This document shows, one piece after another, positions 1-10,840 of a DNA stretch of 64,000 bases. Below the pieces are notes generated by a model. It did no database searches. It was not told where the DNA came from and worked only from the letters and a program-made list of their open reading frames with translations. The first letter of the stretch is position 1, and each line of letters begins with the position of its first letter. Made by a program: the position numbers and the translations under genes. This stretch comes from Mycolicibacter sinensis (GTDB lineage Bacteria > Actinomycetota > Actinomycetes > Mycobacteriales > Mycobacteriaceae), in contig NZ_LZIN01000013.1 in the NCBI RefSeq assembly GCF_001667375.1, positions 1 to 64,000 on the forward strand, in the 5' to 3' direction.

Positions 1-1173
1 GGACCCGGCCGGGGGGGGGGGGGCCGCGGCAGCCAGGTGGTGCGCCATCGCCCCGATCCCCAGGCCGCCGAGCACCCCGGCCGGGGCCAGCACGGTCGTG
101 GCGGCCAGCGCCGGTATCAGCGCCGGTATCAGCGCCGTTTGGGTGATCAGGTAGTTGAGCGCCTGGATGGTGTTGCCCATGGTCGCCCCGACGATCTCGA
201 CCATCGCCATCGGGATGACCAGGCCGAGGCCCTGGGGATTGAACAGTGCGGTGTACATGATCGCCAGCAGGTCGTCGATGATCACGATGCTGGTGAACGC
301 GAAATACGACCCGGGGTCCAGTGGCACCGAGAAGATGTAGGCCAGGTTCGCCGGGTTCAAATAGCTCAGCGGGTTGCCGGTCCAGGCCAGCCACGATCCG
401 GGCACCCCGGGTGGCGGCAGCGCCCCCGACCCGTTGAGCCCGGCGAACCACTCGGCCAGCGGGTCGGAGATACCGGTGAAGCCGATCTGTTTGAAGAACT
501 CCGTCAGCTGCGCATACAGCGGGTACTGACTGCTGTCGGGGTAGGGCGGATGCGGGACGAGTCCTTCGAGCCATTTCCCGAAGTCGATGAACCACTGCGG
601 CGGCTGGGGTGGTGTCGCATCGGCGCTGCCGGGAGTCTTGAGCACGGTCGGCGCCGGCTCGAGCTGCGGGGCTGACGCCACCGCAGTGGCCGCTGTCGCC
701 TGGTAGCCGGTCATCACGGTGGCGGCCTGCAACCACATCCGGGCATAGTCGGCCTCATTCAGCGCGATCGGAATCGTGTTGATACCAAAGAAATTTGTGC
801 CCGTCAGCACGGCGTGGGTGACGTGGTTCGCCACCAGTTCGGCCATCGTCGGCATCGCCGCCAGTGCGCTGGTGTAGCCGGCGGCCGCGGTCTGCTGCTG
901 GGCGGCTGTCGCGGTCGCAGTAGCACCGGCGCGTACCAACCAGGCCAGGTACGGCGCGTTGGCGGCCACGAACGCCTCCGCCGACGGCCCGTGCCATACC
1001 CCGGGCTGCACCGCGCCCAGCAACGCGGTCAGCTCATCGGCGGTGGCGGTGTACTCGGCGGCCAGCGCGGTCCACGCCGCGGCCGAGGCCAGCAGCGGGC
1101 CGGCACCGGGACCTGCCGACAATAACGTTGAATGTACTTCTGGCGGAGACGCCATCCAGATAGGCGCGGTCAC
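1..1173 (-). CDS. PPE family protein, 3' end beyond window (partial)
   Basis: The N-terminal 391 residues of a PPE protein are present; the rest lies left of the window. The GTG start at 1173 gives [18 protein letters not shown], the canonical PPE opening, and follows an AGAGAG ribosome site. The ~180-residue PPE domain contains [17 protein letters not shown], a hallmark of PPE proteins with PPW/SVP-type tails. The frame then passes through hydrophobic segments and enters a proline run encoded by the G13 tract at 11-23. The first ~180 residues closely match the complete PPE gene just upstream, so the two are tandem paralogues. PPE proteins are exported by type VII (ESX) systems, usually with a PE partner; none is visible here. 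The leader contains a cobalamin riboswitch, so expression should fall when B12 is plentiful. The C-terminal subclass cannot be seen. Confidence 0.92.
   Translation of the reverse strand, partial: MTAPIWMASPPEVHSTLLSAGPGAGPLLASAAAWTALAAEYTATADELTALLGAVQPGVWHGPSAEAFVAANAPYLAWLVRAGATATATAAQQQTAAAGYTSALAAMPTMAELVANHVTHAVLTGTNFFGINTIPIALNEADYARMWLQAATVMTGYQATAATAVASAPQLEPAPTVLKTPGSADATPPQPPQWFIDFGKWLEGLVPHPPYPDSSQYPLYAQLTEFFKQIGFTGISDPLAEWFAGLNGSGALPPPGVPGSWLAWTGNPLSYLNPANLAYIFSVPLDPGSYFAFTSIVIIDDLLAIMYTALFNPQGLGLVIPMAMVEIVGATMGNTIQALNYLITQTALIPALIPALAATTVLAPAGVLGGLGIGAMAHHLAAAAPPPPAGS
11..23. repeat. Homopolymeric G13 tract inside PPE coding region
   Basis: Thirteen consecutive G on the plus strand (C13 in the PPE coding strand) encode a proline run. 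The PPE reading frame stays open on both sides of the tract within the window. Tracts of this length slip readily in replication and in sequencing, so the length may vary or be miscounted. Confidence 0.8.
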
Positions 1174-1199
1174 GTCGACCAGCTCTCTCGGGGTACACC

Positions 1200-1370
1200 G
1201 CCCCGGGTAGCAGGATGCGACGACGTGAGTGTCCTGACTCTCGGATCAACGCTCGCCTCGCCTTCCAACTCCGCAAAGAGCCGTGGCTGTTGAGGGTCGC
1301 TCCCCGATCACAGTGGCGGGACCGTGCCGGATTTACACCGGCTTCCTGCACCGTCGTTGCCTTACCGGCG
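1200..1370 (-). ncRNA. Cobalamin (B12) riboswitch
   Basis: Read on the minus strand, the region between the two PPE genes carries the cobalamin aptamer core: GCCGGTGTAAATCCGGC followed by ACGGTCCCGCCACTGTGA (about 1346-1309), then a B12-box-like GAGTCAGGACACTC (about 1242-1229). It lies 30-200 nt upstream of the partial PPE start codon and begins just after the upstream PPE stop. Cobalamin riboswitches normally switch genes off when adenosylcobalamin binds. In Mtb one is known upstream of PPE2 (Rv0256c), so a PPE target fits precedent. Boundaries are approximate; the core is clear. Confidence 0.9.
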
Positions 1371-1371
1371 C

Positions 1372-1377
1372 ATTATC
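1372..1377 (-). promoter_or_regulatory. Candidate -10 box (GATAAT) for riboswitch-controlled PPE
   Basis: GATAAT on the minus strand sits immediately downstream of the upstream PPE stop codon and about 25 nt before the aptamer core. The surrounding block TGCGAYAATGCGCCGGTAAGGC recurs upstream of the other PPE gene (GACAAT at 3060-3065), which supports a shared promoter duplicated with the genes. No confident -35 box was found. Confidence 0.5.
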
Positions 1378-1384
1378 GCACGCG

Positions 1385-2998
1385 TCAAGGCGTCTGCTCG
1401 CGCTGCGCCCGCGTCCAGGTGCCCGGCGTCATCGGGATGACGGCACCGCCGCCGAACGCATCCCCGGCCAGGGCGGTGAGTCCGCTGGGCAGCACGTCCG
1501 CCGGTCCCGCAGCGCTCGCGGCGTCTTCCAGATCCATGTATTCATAGCCGCGGCCCAGCATGCCGGTCTTCGCCTTGCGGCGCCGGCGGGCCCTGGCCTG
1601 CCCCTCGACAGCGGCCGCTGGGGCGGGAACCTCGACGGCATCGGGCTCGGGCGCTTTGCGGCGGCGGGCGCTGGTGCCCGCCGCGCGGCGGGCTTGCTGG
1701 CCCAGGCCGGCAACCAGATACATGGCGGACAGGCCGTCCACCGGGGCCAGCGGCGGTGCGGGCGCGGGCGGTGGGGCACCCGGCGCGGCAGGCGCCGGGG
1801 CCGCAGGGGGTGCCGGAGCCGGCGCGGGAGCGGGGGCGGACGCCGGGACCGGCGGTGTGGGTGCCACCGTCAGACCGGCGAACGGCGGCGGCGCCGGGAT
1901 CAGCGGCACCGGCACGGCGTGCGGGGCCGCCAGACCGGACAGCCCCGCCAAACCGGCCAGCGGCGCCACGGTCAACGGCGCCAGCGCGGCGGTCATCATC
2001 GGCAGCATCACCGGGATCAGCACGATGGCCTGCTCCAGCAGCGTCTTGAGCAGGGCGATCACGTCGGTGATGATGGTGCCGATCGCCTCTACCGCGGTGA
2101 ACAGCAGTGTCGAGGCGATGGTGCCCGGGTTACCGGAGGCGAACGCCGCGGTGAGGTCCGCGCCGATGAAGGCGAACGTCTGCGACAGGTAGGCGGCAAA
2201 CGATCCGAAATCCATCGGGTAGCCCAGCGCGAACGCCACGTTGTAGGGGCTCAAAAAGCTCAGCGGATTTCCGGTGATGGTCAGCCAGGGGTCGAACCCG
2301 GCGAAGATCGACTGCAGGTAGGGGTTGGCCGCCAGCTGCTTGATCATCGGCTGCAGCACATTGTTGTAGAAGTCGGTGTAGCCGCTGTTCTGCAGCCACT
2401 GCATGATGTCGTTCTGCCGGTCCGGCGGCAGCGCTGGTTGGCTCGCGTCGGCCGATTCGGCCTTGGCGATTTGCGGTGCGGCGACCGTTTGCGGACTCGA
2501 TGCCACCGCCGCCCCGGCCACGGCCTGATAGGTGGCCATCACTGCGGCGGCCTGGAACCACATCCGGCCGTAGTCGGCCTCGTTCAGCGCGATCGGGATG
2601 GTGTTGACGCCGAAGAAGTTCGTGCCCACCAGCACCGCGTGGGCGGTGTGGTTGGCCGCCAGCTCCGCCGGCGTGGGCATCGCCGCCAGCGCGCCGGTGT
2701 AGGCCGCGGCCGCGGTCTGCTGCTGGCCGGCCATCACCGCACTGGCGGCACCGGCCTGGGTCAACCAGGCCAGATACGGAGCGTTGGCCGCCACATACGC
2801 CTCGGCGGACGGGCCCTGCCACGCCCCGGTCTGCACCGCAGCCAGCAGCCCCGACAGTTCGTCGGCGATCGCGGCGTACTCGGTGCCCAGCGCGCTCCAC
2901 GCCGCCGCCGACGCCAACAGCGGGCCGGGACCGGGGCCGGCCGACAGCAACGTCGAATGGATTTCCGGAGGGGATGCGATCCAGATCGGCGCGGTCAC
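1385..2998 (-). CDS. PPE2: PPE2-like PPE protein (PPW-type)
   Basis: A complete 537-residue PPE protein. From memory it closely resembles Mtb PPE2 (Rv0256c, 556 aa): the PPE domain (1-180), a hydrophobic middle containing GFDPWL and NPLSFLSP (about 230-370), a Pro/Ala-rich linker (about 380-435), and a C-terminal PxxPxxW motif (P522, P525, W528) typical of the PPE-PPW subfamily. A basic block [10 protein letters not shown] (469-478) occupies the position of the nuclear localisation signal reported for Mtb PPE2. The GFxGT segment that normally precedes the PPW motif is missing. The GTG start at 2998 has an upstream AGAGAG. The gene is the tandem paralogue of the truncated PPE, and its own leader lacks the riboswitch. 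Secretion through an ESX system is expected from the family; the rest is inference. Confidence 0.9.
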   Translation of the reverse strand: MTAPIWIASPPEIHSTLLSAGPGPGPLLASAAAWSALGTEYAAIADELSGLLAAVQTGAWQGPSAEAYVAANAPYLAWLTQAGAASAVMAGQQQTAAAAYTGALAAMPTPAELAANHTAHAVLVGTNFFGVNTIPIALNEADYGRMWFQAAAVMATYQAVAGAAVASSPQTVAAPQIAKAESADASQPALPPDRQNDIMQWLQNSGYTDFYNNVLQPMIKQLAANPYLQSIFAGFDPWLTITGNPLSFLSPYNVAFALGYPMDFGSFAAYLSQTFAFIGADLTAAFASGNPGTIASTLLFTAVEAIGTIITDVIALLKTLLEQAIVLIPVMLPMMTAALAPLTVAPLAGLAGLSGLAAPHAVPVPLIPAPPPFAGLTVAPTPPVPASAPAPAPAPAPPAAPAPAAPGAPPPAPAPPLAPVDGLSAMYLVAGLGQQARRAAGTSARRRKAPEPDAVEVPAPAAAVEGQARARRRRKAKTGMLGRGYEYMDLEDAASAAGPADVLPSGLTALAGDAFGGGAVIPMTPGTWTRAQREQTP

Positions 2999-3070
2999 GT
3001 TCGTCAGCTCTCTCGGGGAGCCCCACCCCGAATCGACAGCGTCATCGCCTTACCGGCGCATTGTCGCACG
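2999..3070 (-). promoter_or_regulatory. PPE2 leader, riboswitch-less paralogue of the neighbouring leader
   Basis: On the minus strand this leader begins TGCGACAATGCGCCGGTAAG and ends CCCCGAGAGAGCTG before the GTG. Both ends match the leader of the downstream PPE gene, but the roughly 140 nt in that leader holding the cobalamin aptamer and B12 box are absent. A -10-like GACAAT lies at 3060-3065. Either the aptamer was deleted here or, less likely, inserted in the other copy. Confidence 0.7.
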
Positions 3071-3087
3071 CCAGGCGTGCCTAATCG

Positions 3088-3152
3088 CCGCCGAGCGTGA
3101 AATTGCCTTCACGCTCGGAGTCCGACAGTGAAGCTAACTTCACGTTCGGCGG
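3088..3152. repeat. Intergenic palindromic element with CCGCCGAGCGTG ends
   Basis: The outer arms CCGCCGAGCGTGAA and TTCACGTTCGGCGG pair, with one G-U type mismatch. Inside lie a perfect 11-bp hairpin, CCGAGCGTGAA(N6)TTCACGCTCGG (3091-3118), and a smaller one, GTGAAG(N4)CTTCAC. It sits between the icd2 3' end and the PPE2 promoter. The same end sequences occur at 35598, 60350 and 61361. It may also stop transcription from icd2, although there is no U-run. Confidence 0.75.
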
Positions 3153-3157
3153 GGCCC

Positions 3158-5392
<2,235 letters not shown>

Positions 5393-5534
5393 GGCTGTTC
5401 TCCCGGCGTCAGGGTTCGTGTGTGGTTGTGCTCCGCGTTGTACACGGCGGACCCAGTATCTCGCACCGCGCAATGGCGGCCACCGGCGGTGATCAGGTGG
5501 CGGCACCTCCACGGGATGAGATAGGCTGCGAGGC

Positions 5535-5655
5535 GGTCATGAGTGCCAGCGCTAAGCCCCGGCTTGCTGGCCGGCAACCCTCCAACCGCGGTGGGGTGCC
5601 CCGGGTGATTGACCGGGTTGAGTAGCCAGCACCGGCTACACGGCAAGCGCGGGTC
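5535..5655 (+). ncRNA. SAM-IV riboswitch
   Basis: The sequence from GGTCATGAGTGCCAGCG through GCCCCGGCTTGCTGGCCGGC and AACCCTCCAACCGCGG to GGCAAGCGCGGGTC follows the actinobacterial SAM-IV aptamer almost base for base. The TGAGTAGCC...GGCTAC hairpin sits in the expected place. The element lies about 130 nt upstream of metC on the same strand. SAM-IV riboswitches bind S-adenosylmethionine and lower expression of methionine and sulfur assimilation genes, here metC and probably metX and the methyltransferase. Confidence 0.93.
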
Positions 5656-5786
5656 CGCCACCACGGGCCCCCCGAGTAGACAGGGGAACCTGATGCGTGC
5701 CTCTTTGTGCCCGCTCGCCCGTTGCTGTTGTCACTGACTCCACCTCTGCGCCAGCGATAACAACTCACGGAAGAAAGCATTCACAC

Positions 5787-7109
5787 ATGACCGCCGGTAA
5801 CAACTGGTCGTTCGAGACCAAGCAGATCCACGTCGGCCACGCCGGTGACCCGGAGACCGGGTCGCGCGCCCTGCCGATCTACCAGACCACGTCGTACCTG
5901 TTCCGCGACACCGACGAGGCCGCGGCCCGCTTCGCGCTGGCCGAGCCGGGCAACATCTACACCCGGCTGACCAACCCGACCAGCGCGGTCATCGAGGAGC
6001 GCATCGCCGCGCTGGAGGGCGGGGTCGCCGCGGCCCTGCTGTCCTCGGGACAGTCGGCCAGCACGTTCGCGATCTTGGCCCTGGCCGAGACCGGCGACCA
6101 CATTGTGGCCAGCCCGCGGCTGTACGGCGGCACCTACAACCTGTTCCGCTACTCGCTGCCCAAGCTGGGTATCGAGGTCAGCTTCGTCGAGGACCCCGAC
6201 AGCCTGGAGTCCTGGGCCGCAGCGGTACGGCCCAACACCAAGGCGTTCTACGCCGAGACCATCTCCAACCCGAAGATCGACATCCTCGACACCCCGGGGG
6301 TCTCGAAGGTGGCCCACGACCACGGTGTGCCGCTGATCGTCGACAACACCATCGCCACCCCGTATCTGATCCAGCCGATCAGCCAGGGCGCCGACATCGT
6401 GGTGCACTCGTGCACCAAGTTCCTGGGTGGGCACGGGACCGCGATCGCCGGCGTGGTCGTCGACAGCGGCAACTTCGACTGGACCCAGGGCCGCCACCCG
6501 GTCTTCACCACCCCCGACCCCAGCTACAACGGCCTGGTCTACGCCGACCTGGGCCCGCCGGCGTACGCGATCAAGATCCGTGCCCAGCTGATGCGCGACT
6601 ACGGGTCGGTGGCCTCGCCGTTCAACGCCTTCCTGATCGCCCAGGGGCTGGAGACGCTGAGCCTGCGGATCGAGCGCCACGTCGCCAACGCGCAGCGGGT
6701 GGCGGAGTTCCTGGCCGCCCGCGACGACGTGCTGAGCGTCAACTACGCCGGGCTGGCCGACTCGCCGTGGCACCACCTGGCGCAGCGGCTGGCTCCCAAG
6801 GGCGTCGGCGGTGTGCTGTCCTTTGAGGTGGCCGGCGGTGTCGAGGCAGGAAAGGCCTTCGTCAACGCGCTGAAGCTGCACAGCCACGTCGCCAACATCG
6901 GCGACGTGCGCTCACTGGTGATCCACCCGGCGTCCACCACCCACAGCCAGCTCTCCGGGGACGAACTGCTGTCCACCGGGGTCACCCCGGGCCTGGTGCG
7001 GCTGTCGGTCGGCATCGAGGGCATCGAGGACATCCTGGCCGACCTGGAGCTCGGGTTCGCCGCGGCCTCGGCACAGCTCGGCGAATCGTCGGCGCTGGCG
7101 GCGCGTTGA
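5787..7109 (+). CDS. metC: O-acetylhomoserine sulfhydrylase
   Basis: A 440-residue PLP enzyme of the Cys/Met metabolism family (Mtb MetC, Rv3340; often called MetY). It makes homocysteine from O-acetylhomoserine and sulfide. The PLP lysine is K211 in [13 protein letters not shown], and YQTTSYLF and [10 protein letters not shown] are family blocks. The ATG at 5787 ([17 protein letters not shown]) has GGAAGAAAG about 10 nt upstream. The gene is preceded by a SAM-IV riboswitch and followed after 11 nt by metX, whose product makes its substrate. Cytosolic. Expression is expected to fall when SAM is high. Confidence 0.96.
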   Translation: MTAGNNWSFETKQIHVGHAGDPETGSRALPIYQTTSYLFRDTDEAAARFALAEPGNIYTRLTNPTSAVIEERIAALEGGVAAALLSSGQSASTFAILALAETGDHIVASPRLYGGTYNLFRYSLPKLGIEVSFVEDPDSLESWAAAVRPNTKAFYAETISNPKIDILDTPGVSKVAHDHGVPLIVDNTIATPYLIQPISQGADIVVHSCTKFLGGHGTAIAGVVVDSGNFDWTQGRHPVFTTPDPSYNGLVYADLGPPAYAIKIRAQLMRDYGSVASPFNAFLIAQGLETLSLRIERHVANAQRVAEFLAARDDVLSVNYAGLADSPWHHLAQRLAPKGVGGVLSFEVAGGVEAGKAFVNALKLHSHVANIGDVRSLVIHPASTTHSQLSGDELLSTGVTPGLVRLSVGIEGIEDILADLELGFAAASAQLGESSALAAR

Positions 7110-7120
7110 GGCGGTCGGCC

Positions 7121-8260
7121 ATGACGATCTCCGACGTGTCCAGGCAGGTGCTGCCCGCCGAGGGCGAGACCGGGGTGGTCGGCATCGGCTCGCTGCGCTT
7201 GGAGAGCGGGGCGGTGCTCGACGATGTCAGCATCGCCGTGCAGCGCTGGGGCGAGCTGTCGCCGCGGCGCGACAACGTGGTCATGGTGCTGCACGCGCTG
7301 ACCGGCGACTCCCACGTCACCGGGCCCGCCGGGCCCGGGCATCCCACCGCGGGCTGGTGGGATGGGATCGTCGGGCCGGGCGCCCCGATCGACACCGACC
7401 GCTGGTGCGCGGTGGCCACCAACGTGCTGGGCGGCTGCCGCGGCTCGACCGGCCCGAGCTCGCTGGCCCGTAACGGAAAGCCTTGGGGCTCACGGTTTCC
7501 CGCCATCTCCATTCGCGACCAGGTGGAAGCCGATATCGCCACGCTGGCCGCGCTGGGCATCACCGAGGTGGCCGCGGTGCTGGGCGGTTCGATGGGCGGC
7601 GCCCGCGGCCTGGAGTGGATGATCGGCCACCCGGAGAAGGTGGGCGCGGGCCTGCTGCTGGCGGTCGGGGCCCGGGCGACCGCCGACCAGATCGGCACCC
7701 AGAGCACCCAGATCGCCGCGATCAAGGCCGACCCGGACTGGTGCGGCGGCGACTATTACGGCACCGGCCGCAGTCCCGAGGCCGGGCTGGCGGTCGCCCG
7801 GCGCATCGCGCACCTGACCTACCGCGGCGAGGCCGAGCTGGACCGTCGGTTCGGCAACGCCGCCCAAGAGGGTGAGGACCCCGCTGCCGGCGGGCGCTAC
7901 GCCGTGGAGAGCTACCTGGGCTACCAGGGCGGCAAGCTGGTGTCCCGGTTCGACGCGGGCAGTTATGTGACGCTGACCGATTCGCTGTCCTCCCACGACG
8001 TGGGGCGCGGCCGGGGTGGCGTCGCGGCGGCCCTGCGCGGCTGCCGGGTGCCGGCGGTGGTCGCCGGGATCACCTCCGACCGGCTGTATCCGCTGCGCCT
8101 GCAGGCCGAGCTGGCCGACCTGCTGCCCGGCTGCGACGGCCTGCAGGTGCTCGACTCCGAGTACGGGCACGACGCCTTCCTGCTCGAGACCGACCGCGTC
8201 GGCGCGCTGATCCGCCAGACCCTGGACTTGGTGGGCCCGGCCGGGGACCGCCGGCGGTGA
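7121..8260 (+). CDS. metX: Homoserine O-acetyltransferase
   Basis: A 379-residue alpha/beta-hydrolase-fold acyltransferase, orthologous to Mtb Rv3341 (annotated metA, MetX-type). It transfers acetyl from acetyl-CoA to homoserine, supplying MetC. The nucleophile elbow is GGSMGG with S157; the catalytic Asp and His are likely those in TSDRLYPL and [18 protein letters not shown] near residue 58 and [12 protein letters not shown] near 101 are conserved blocks. The ATG at 7121 gives MTISDVSRQ, as in Mtb; a TTG at 7106 overlapping the metC stop is less likely. The gene overlaps the following methyltransferase by 4 nt, so the three genes form one SAM-controlled operon. Confidence 0.96.
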   Translation: MTISDVSRQVLPAEGETGVVGIGSLRLESGAVLDDVSIAVQRWGELSPRRDNVVMVLHALTGDSHVTGPAGPGHPTAGWWDGIVGPGAPIDTDRWCAVATNVLGGCRGSTGPSSLARNGKPWGSRFPAISIRDQVEADIATLAALGITEVAAVLGGSMGGARGLEWMIGHPEKVGAGLLLAVGARATADQIGTQSTQIAAIKADPDWCGGDYYGTGRSPEAGLAVARRIAHLTYRGEAELDRRFGNAAQEGEDPAAGGRYAVESYLGYQGGKLVSRFDAGSYVTLTDSLSSHDVGRGRGGVAAALRGCRVPAVVAGITSDRLYPLRLQAELADLLPGCDGLQVLDSEYGHDAFLLETDRVGALIRQTLDLVGPAGDRRR

Positions 8261-9003
8261 GCCCCCAGGCGCGGCACGACCGATCGCTGTCGTTCGGCTC
8301 GCAGGCCGCCGCCTACGAGCGGGGCCGGCCGTCCTATCCCCCGGAGGCCATCGACTGGCTGCTGCCGCCGGGCGCCCGCGACGTCCTCGACCTAGGCGCC
8401 GGCACCGGAAAGCTGACCGCCCGGCTGGTGGAGCGCGGCCTGGACGTGGTGGCCGTGGACCCGATCGCCGAAATGCTCGAGGTGCTGGCCGCGGCGCTGC
8501 CGGGAACCCCGGCCCTGCTCGGGACGGCCGAGCAGATCCCGTTGCCGGACAACAGCGTCGACGCCGTGCTGGTGGCCCAGGCCTGGCACTGGTTCGACGC
8601 GGCGCGGGCCATCCCCGAACTCGTGCGGGTGCTGCGGCCCGGCGGCCGGCTGGGCCTGGTGTGGAACACCCGCGACGAACGGCTGGGCTGGGTCAAGGAG
8701 CTGGGCACGATCATCGGCCGCGAGGACGCCCGCGACGCGGTGGATGCCGGCGTGCACCTACCCGAACCGTTCGGCGACATCCAGGGCCACCAGGTGGAGT
8801 GGACCAACTACCTGACACCGCAGGCGCTGATCGACCTGGTCGCCTCCCGCAGCTACTGCATCACCTCACCGGACGCCGTGCGCACCAAGACGCTGGACCA
8901 GGTCCGCAGGCTGCTGGCCACCCATCCGGCGCTGGTCGGTGCGACCGGTCTGGCGCTGCCCTACGTCACGGTGTGCGTGCGGGCAACGCTGTCGGACTCC
9001 TGA
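8257..9003 (+). CDS. Class I SAM-dependent methyltransferase (Rv3342-like)
   Basis: A 248-residue methyltransferase of the UbiE/type 11 group. The SAM-binding glycine-rich loop is [12 protein letters not shown] (about 42-53), followed by the acidic motif [11 protein letters not shown] and post-motif [19 protein letters not shown]. The GTG start overlaps the metX stop (GTGA), so the gene is translationally coupled to methionine synthesis. It is the orthologue of Mtb Rv3342, whose substrate I do not know. Placement behind a SAM riboswitch fits an enzyme that consumes SAM, but that is inference. Confidence 0.88.
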   Translation: MSPQARHDRSLSFGSQAAAYERGRPSYPPEAIDWLLPPGARDVLDLGAGTGKLTARLVERGLDVVAVDPIAEMLEVLAAALPGTPALLGTAEQIPLPDNSVDAVLVAQAWHWFDAARAIPELVRVLRPGGRLGLVWNTRDERLGWVKELGTIIGREDARDAVDAGVHLPEPFGDIQGHQVEWTNYLTPQALIDLVASRSYCITSPDAVRTKTLDQVRRLLATHPALVGATGLALPYVTVCVRATLSDS

Positions 9004-9088
9004 AAGCCAGTCGACCCACCGCACTGTGCACCAAGCGTGACCTGCCCGTGTCACCGTCGTGACTGCGCTCCTGAAGTGTTCTTACCGA

Positions 9089-9110
9089 CGGGCGGCCATC
9101 GAGCCGCCCG
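9089..9110 (+). terminator. Hairpin between methyltransferase and DUF732 gene
   Basis: A perfect 8-bp stem, CGGGCGGC(CATCGA)GCCGCCCG, lies 86 nt after the methyltransferase stop and 23 nt before the DUF732 start. There is no U-tract. It could end the met operon transcript or fold in the DUF732 leader. Confidence 0.4.
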
Positions 9111-9133
9111 CACCGCAACGGAGGGGGACGGAC

Positions 9134-9613
9134 ATGGAGTACAGCCGCGCGAGATCAGCGGTGCCCACGGCGACGGCGATGACCGCGGCCGGGACGGTAT
9201 GGGCGGGCCTGATCGCCTCCGTGTGGCTGGCGGCGCCGGCGCAGGGCAGTCCGGTGGACACGTCGTTCCTGTCGGATCTGACCGGGGCGGGCGTCCCGGT
9301 CGGCGACCCGGCCGCGACCGCGGCGTTGGGCCAGTCCGTCTGCCCGATGCTCACCGAACCCGCCGGCACGGCCGCCTCGGTGGCGGCGCCGGTCGCCGGC
9401 CTGGGCAGCGGTCCCGCGATGTCACCGGAGATGGCGCAGCTGTTCACCGAGATCGCTGTGCAGGTCTACTGCCCGCAGATGCTGTCCCAGCTGGCCAGCG
9501 GCCAGGTGCCGGAGCTGCCGATGATCCCGGGCATGCCGGGCGGCGGCATTCCGGGGCTGTCCGGCGGCATTCCCGGGCTGCCCGGGGGGATCCCGGCCAT
9601 CCCGGGCGCTTAG
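9134..9613 (+). CDS. Secreted DUF732 protein (Rv3354-like)
   Basis: A 159-residue protein with an N-terminal signal peptide; the hydrophobic stretch is roughly residues 15-37 and ends APAQGS, a plausible signal peptidase site. The mature part has the DUF732 pattern: PVDTSFLSDLTGAGVPVGD, then AALGQSVCPML and IAVQVYCPQM, giving two cysteines that probably form a disulfide. The tail is a Pro/Gly/Ile repeat (GIPGLSGGIPGLPGG). It corresponds to Mtb Rv3354, next to Rv3355c there as here. The start at 9134 is set by GGAGGGGG upstream. Function unknown; exported small proteins of this family are common in mycobacteria. Confidence 0.85.
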   Translation: MEYSRARSAVPTATAMTAAGTVWAGLIASVWLAAPAQGSPVDTSFLSDLTGAGVPVGDPAATAALGQSVCPMLTEPAGTAASVAAPVAGLGSGPAMSPEMAQLFTEIAVQVYCPQMLSQLASGQVPELPMIPGMPGGGIPGLSGGIPGLPGGIPAIPGA

Positions 9614-9671
9614 CCGGTAGCGCCGGCGACCGGCCCGCGCTCGAGGCCATCGAGCTAGCCCAACCGCAGGA

Positions 9672-9956
9672 TCAGCTGGTGCCCAGCGGGTCGATGGTCG
9701 CGGCGATGTAGAGCATCACCGTCGACATGGCGGCCATGGTCGCGAAGTCCAGACCCCGGTCACGCAGCACCAGCAGCCCAGCCCGATCCGGCGACAGCAC
9801 CAGCCGCAGCGCGGCCGCCACCCCGGCGCCGATGCCGATCAGCAGCGCGCCGCGGCGCCAGAAATTGGCCCCGGCCAGCGCGAACGCGGCGACGAAGACT
9901 AGGCCGACCACCACGATCGGCCACTGGGCGGCGAGCACCCGGCGAACCCGCGTCAC
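9672..9956 (-). CDS. DUF3017 small membrane protein (Rv3355c-like)
   Basis: A 94-residue protein with about three predicted membrane helices: [37 protein letters not shown] and [16 protein letters not shown]. It is the orthologue of Mtb Rv3355c. The GTG start at 9956 overlaps the folD stop by 4 nt (GTGA), so it is cotranslated with folD. No function is known. Another upstream in-frame start would lie inside folD and lacks support. Confidence 0.85.
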   Translation of the reverse strand: MTRVRRVLAAQWPIVVVGLVFVAAFALAGANFWRRGALLIGIGAGVAAALRLVLSPDRAGLLVLRDRGLDFATMAAMSTVMLYIAATIDPLGTS

Positions 9957-10801
9957 AGTGCGCTCTCGACCCGTTCGACGACATTGGTCAGCAGGAACGC
10001 CCGGGTCAGCGGGCCCACGCCGCCGGGGTTCGGCGAGACGTGCCCGGCCACCTCCCACACGTCGGGGTGCACGTCGCCGACCAGTCCGGCGTCGGTGCGG
10101 CTGACACCGACATCGACGATGGCCGCCCCCGGACGCACCATGTCGGCGGTGAGCATGTGCGGGACCCCGACCGCGGCGACGATGATGTCGGCCTGCCGGG
10201 TCAGCGCCGGCAGGTCAAGAGTTGCGGTGTGGCACAACGTCACGGTGGCGTTTTCCGAGCGGCGGGTCAGCAGCAGTCCCAGCGGGCGGCCGACGGTCAC
10301 GCCGCGCCCGATCACCACGACATGAGCGCCGGCGATCGGCACGTCGTAGCGGCGCAGCAGGTGCACGATTCCGCGCGGCGTGCACGGCAGCGCCGCCGGC
10401 GTGCCCAGCACCAGCCGGCCCAGGTTGGTCGGATGCAGTCCGTCGGCGTCCTTGGCCGGGTCGACGCGCTCCAGCGCGGCGTTCTCGTCGAGCTGCTTGG
10501 GCAGTGGCAGCTGCACGATGTAGCCGGTGCAGTCCGGGTTGGCGTTCAGCTCGTCGATGGTGTCGTTGAGCTGCGCCGTGCTGGCGTCGGCGGGCAGGTC
10601 GCGGCGGATCGAGGTGATGCCGACCTTGGCGCAGTCGGCGTGCTTGCCGCGCACGTAGGCATGTGAGCCGGGGTCGTCGCCGACCAGGATGGTGCCCAGC
10701 CCGGGCGTACGGCCCGCGGCGGCCAGCGCGGCCACCCGGTCTTTCAGGTCGACGAAGATCTCGTCGCGCGTCGCCTTGCCGTCCAACGTGATCGCACCCA
10801 C
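9953..10801 (-). CDS. folD: Methylenetetrahydrofolate dehydrogenase / cyclohydrolase
   Basis: A 282-residue bifunctional FolD. It interconverts 5,10-methylene-THF, methenyl-THF and 10-formyl-THF, supplying one-carbon units for purines, thymidylate and fMet. Signatures seen are the catalytic-lysine segment [39 protein letters not shown], the dinucleotide-binding [14 protein letters not shown] and the C-terminal [16 protein letters not shown]. The GTG start at 10801 ([15 protein letters not shown]) matches the Mtb start; the frame remains open for about 3.2 kb upstream, but that stretch is antisense to the real genes there. It forms an operon with the DUF3017 gene. Cytosolic. Confidence 0.96.
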   Translation of the reverse strand: MGAITLDGKATRDEIFVDLKDRVAALAAAGRTPGLGTILVGDDPGSHAYVRGKHADCAKVGITSIRRDLPADASTAQLNDTIDELNANPDCTGYIVQLPLPKQLDENAALERVDPAKDADGLHPTNLGRLVLGTPAALPCTPRGIVHLLRRYDVPIAGAHVVVIGRGVTVGRPLGLLLTRRSENATVTLCHTATLDLPALTRQADIIVAAVGVPHMLTADMVRPGAAIVDVGVSRTDAGLVGDVHPDVWEVAGHVSPNPGGVGPLTRAFLLTNVVERVESAL

Positions 10802-10828
10802 GCGGACAGTCTGGCATGACCACCCGCG

Positions 10829-10834
10829 TACTCT
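10829..10834 (+). promoter_or_regulatory. -10 box (TACTCT), leaderless start of oxidoreductase
   Basis: TACTCT (TANNNT type) ends 6 nt before the ATG at 10841, and no Shine-Dalgarno sequence precedes the codon. This spacing puts the transcription start at the A of ATG, the common mycobacterial leaderless arrangement. Confidence 0.55.
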
Positions 10835-10840
10835 CCCGAT

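Noticed and set aside
109..135. Short tandem repeat CGCCGGTATCAG x2 inside the partial PPE gene
   Set aside because: Only two copies encoding LIPA twice; within normal PPE low-complexity variation.
1283..3100. A 605-codon plus-strand frame opposite PPE2 and across the riboswitch
   Set aside because: It crosses the cobalamin riboswitch and the PPE2 gene; no domain is visible.
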